A DNA stretch of 7,731 nt, taken from Planctomycetales bacterium. Lineage in GTDB: Bacteria; Planctomycetota; Phycisphaerae; SM23-33. Shown one piece after another: positions 6,691 to 7,731 of the stretch; within the stretch, counting starts at the first letter, position 1, and each line of letters begins with the position of its first letter. The notes under the pieces are model-generated. The model had not been told where the DNA came from. It searched no databases and saw only the letters and a list, made by a program, of their open reading frames with translations. Both the position numbers and the translations under genes were made by a program. Location of the stretch: assembly GCA_030631085.1 (NCBI GenBank), contig DAOVLV010000073.1:1-7731 (forward strand), given 5' to 3'.

Positions 6691-7308
6691 GCTAAGGAAC
6701 TTCGTCGTAACGAGCGTATTCGCGTTTCGTCGGTTCGCCTGATAGACGCCCAGGGCGAACAGGCGGGAGTCGTCGATACCAGGGAAGCCATTGAAATGGC
6801 GCGTCAGGTCGATCTGGACCTTGTGGAGGTCGCTCCGCAGTCCGATCCGCCCGTCTGCCGGATAATGGATTACGGTAAGTACAAGTACGACCTGAAAAAG
6901 AAGCAGCACAACGCCAAAGCGCGCAGCCACGAGGTGGAGATGAAGGAGGTCCGCATCAAGACGCCTAAGATCGGGCGGCATGATCTGGACATCAAAATTA
7001 ACCGCGCACGCGAGTTTCTCCGGCGCGGCGACCGGGTGCAGTTCACCTTACGTTTCCGCGGACGGGAAATGGCCCACCAGGACCTCGGACGGGAAATACT
7101 AAATTCCATCAAGGCTGCCCTCGAAGAGGTCGCCAAGGTCGAACGGGACTTCCGCATGGAAGGACGCCGGCTCACAATGGTACTGGCTTCGACGATTGAC
7201 AAGCGTCAGGTCGAACAAAACCGCAAAAAGGCTTCCGTCAAGGCCGATACGCCGCCGCCCGTCGAGGCCGATACGCCACCGCCCCCCGCTGCAGTAGAAG
7301 CGGAATAA
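6688..7308 (+). CDS. infC: Translation initiation factor IF-3, probable AUC start
   Basis: IF-3 binds the 30S subunit, prevents premature 50S joining and rejects non-canonical initiation codons. The protein is 206 residues: N-terminal domain about 5-75 (RRNERIRV ... EVAPQSDPPVCRIMDYGKYKYD), linker, C-terminal domain about 82-172 (KEVRIKTPKIGRHDLDIKINRAREFL ... RRLTMVLASTIDKR), then a Pro/Ala/Glu-rich tail. The first ATG in frame (6796) lies 36 codons inside the conserved N-domain. No ATG, GTG or TTG occurs between the upstream in-frame TAG (6673-6675) and it. AGGAG at 6674-6678 sits 9 bases before ATC 6688-6690, and from there the sequence reads as a normal IF-3 start (I/M-AKELRRNERIR). Rare infC starts (AUU in E. 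coli, AUC in Myxococcus) mediate IF-3 autoregulation, and the same is likely here. Confidence 0.95.
   Translation: MAKELRRNERIRVSSVRLIDAQGEQAGVVDTREAIEMARQVDLDLVEVAPQSDPPVCRIMDYGKYKYDLKKKQHNAKARSHEVEMKEVRIKTPKIGRHDLDIKINRAREFLRRGDRVQFTLRFRGREMAHQDLGREILNSIKAALEEVAKVERDFRMEGRRLTMVLASTIDKRQVEQNRKKASVKADTPPPVEADTPPPPAAVEAE
7241..7288 (+). repeat. 24-bp direct repeat in the infC 3' end
   Basis: Two 24-bp units (7241-7264 and 7265-7288) encode KADTPPPV and EADTPPPP in the IF-3 tail. They share GGCCGATACGCC exactly and differ at few positions, consistent with a recent in-frame duplication that lengthens a flexible Pro-rich tail beyond the conserved C-domain. Confidence 0.7.
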
Positions 7309-7323
7309 TCCCAGGCGATATAA

Positions 7324-7357
7324 TACCACCGGCGCATCAAGTTTGTGCGCCGGGTAT
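7324..7357 (+). terminator. Hairpin downstream of infC, candidate terminator
   Basis: Bases 7329-7336 pair perfectly with 7346-7353 (8 bp, GC-rich, 9-nt loop). A further four pairs form if a 2-base bulge is allowed near 7328. The following bases are only loosely T-rich (GGTTTTCATTTTA at 7367-7379), so it is an imperfect intrinsic terminator. It lies 15 bases after the infC stop, where a transcript end is expected given the separate tRNA promoter that follows. Confidence 0.5.
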
Positions 7358-7358
7358 A

Positions 7359-7512
7359 AGTATTCCGGTTTTCATTTTACACCCTTGCCTTTGCGTACAT
7401 TCCGGGCGTTTCCTGGTTTCAAGCGGAACCTTACAGGATGCGCCCCCAATCCTTCGGATGGAATTTACCCTCCAAGGTTACGGGGTCAAAGGTTTTTATT
7501 GCTCAAAAACGC
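7359..7512. other. Non-coding spacer between infC and tRNA-Arg
   Basis: No ORF, tRNA or recognisable RNA element was seen. The genes often found after infC (rpmI for L35, rplT for L20) are not encoded here in any frame. A minor short hairpin (ATCC/GGAT around 7450-7460) is the only structure noted. Confidence 0.5.
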
Positions 7513-7541
7513 TTGAAAAAGAAGTTCGACGGTGATATATG
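7513..7541 (+). promoter_or_regulatory. Candidate sigma70 promoter for the tRNA-Arg gene
   Basis: TTGAAA (7513-7518) and TATATG (7536-7541) are separated by 17 bases, the optimal spacing. Initiation near 7548 would leave a short 5' leader of about ten bases before the mature tRNA end at 7559, a normal arrangement for a monocistronic tRNA gene. Confidence 0.5.
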
Positions 7542-7558
7542 AAGTAACTGAACGTCGG

Positions 7559-7632
<74 letters not shown>

Positions 7633-7651
7633 TTAGTAATTACAAGGGTTT

Positions 7652-7731
7652 ATGTTCACTCCTTGGCTCACTGCGATCATTTTGTTGGTGCAATTTTTGG
7701 TACATTTGAAAGCGGAATCGATCAACAAGAT
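7652..7731 (+). CDS. Possible partial ORF running off the right edge, unknown function
   Basis: From ATG 7652 the frame stays open to the window end and encodes 26 complete codons beginning MFTPWLTAIILLVQFLVHLK, with a hydrophobic stretch that could be a membrane or signal segment. AAGGG at 7644-7648 lies only 3 bases before the ATG, which is closer than ideal. The piece is too short to judge coding character, and the same bases contain a 12-bp imperfect direct repeat (7685-7696 and 7697-7708), which fits equally well with non-coding sequence next to a tRNA integration site. Confidence 0.25.
   Translation, partial: MFTPWLTAIILLVQFLVHLKAESINK

Noticed and set aside
6796..7308. infC starting at ATG 6796
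   Set aside because: This would remove half of the conserved N-terminal domain (RRNERIRV through DTREAIE), and no ribosome site precedes it.
7643..7665. Hairpin after the tRNA as its terminator
   Set aside because: It has only five pairs (CAAGG/CCTTG) with a 13-base loop and no T run.

Overview
This window looks like chromosomal DNA from a bacterium of the planctomycete type, probably a Phycisphaerae-like lineage known from environmental genomes. That is inferred from the paired zinc-ribbon, single-pass membrane protein at the left, the moderately high GC coding sequence, weak or absent Shine-Dalgarno sites on some genes, and intergenic repeat elements. No database search was possible. All protein-coding genes lie on the + strand. 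I see no defence locus, CRISPR array, insertion sequence or transposase.

Layout: 1-227 is a structured non-coding stretch. 228-1586 encodes a zinc-ribbon/transmembrane/beta-rich protein that an in-frame amber codon (1011-1013) splits into two open halves. 1738-4293 is glgP, an alpha-glucan phosphorylase of the DUF3417 type. An inverted repeat with 33-nt arms begins two bases after its stop codon and ends in a T tract. 4399-4628 is a leader region before thrS. It has a sigma70-like promoter, a nine-residue ORF (MLTNTTTNS) with four threonine codons, and alternative RNA pairings. 4629-6614 is thrS (threonyl-tRNA synthetase, all catalytic and editing residues present). A heptamer-repeat palindrome overlaps its last codons. 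6688-7308 is infC (translation initiation factor IF-3), which has no ATG, GTG or TTG start and appears to begin at an AUC codon. A hairpin follows infC, then a promoter and a tRNA-Arg(ACG) at 7559-7632, then a possible partial ORF running off the right edge.

The right half is a translation-related cluster. thrS-infC adjacency is a classical bacterial arrangement, but the usual rpmI and rplT do not follow here. Two genes show signs of translational feedback: infC through its discriminated AUC start (IF-3 limits its own synthesis in known cases), and thrS, more speculatively, through a threonine-codon leader peptide. glgP is an unrelated glycogen-degradation gene separated from thrS by the terminator-like repeat. 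The points most worth checking are the threonine leader peptide, the infC AUC start and the amber-interrupted membrane gene.
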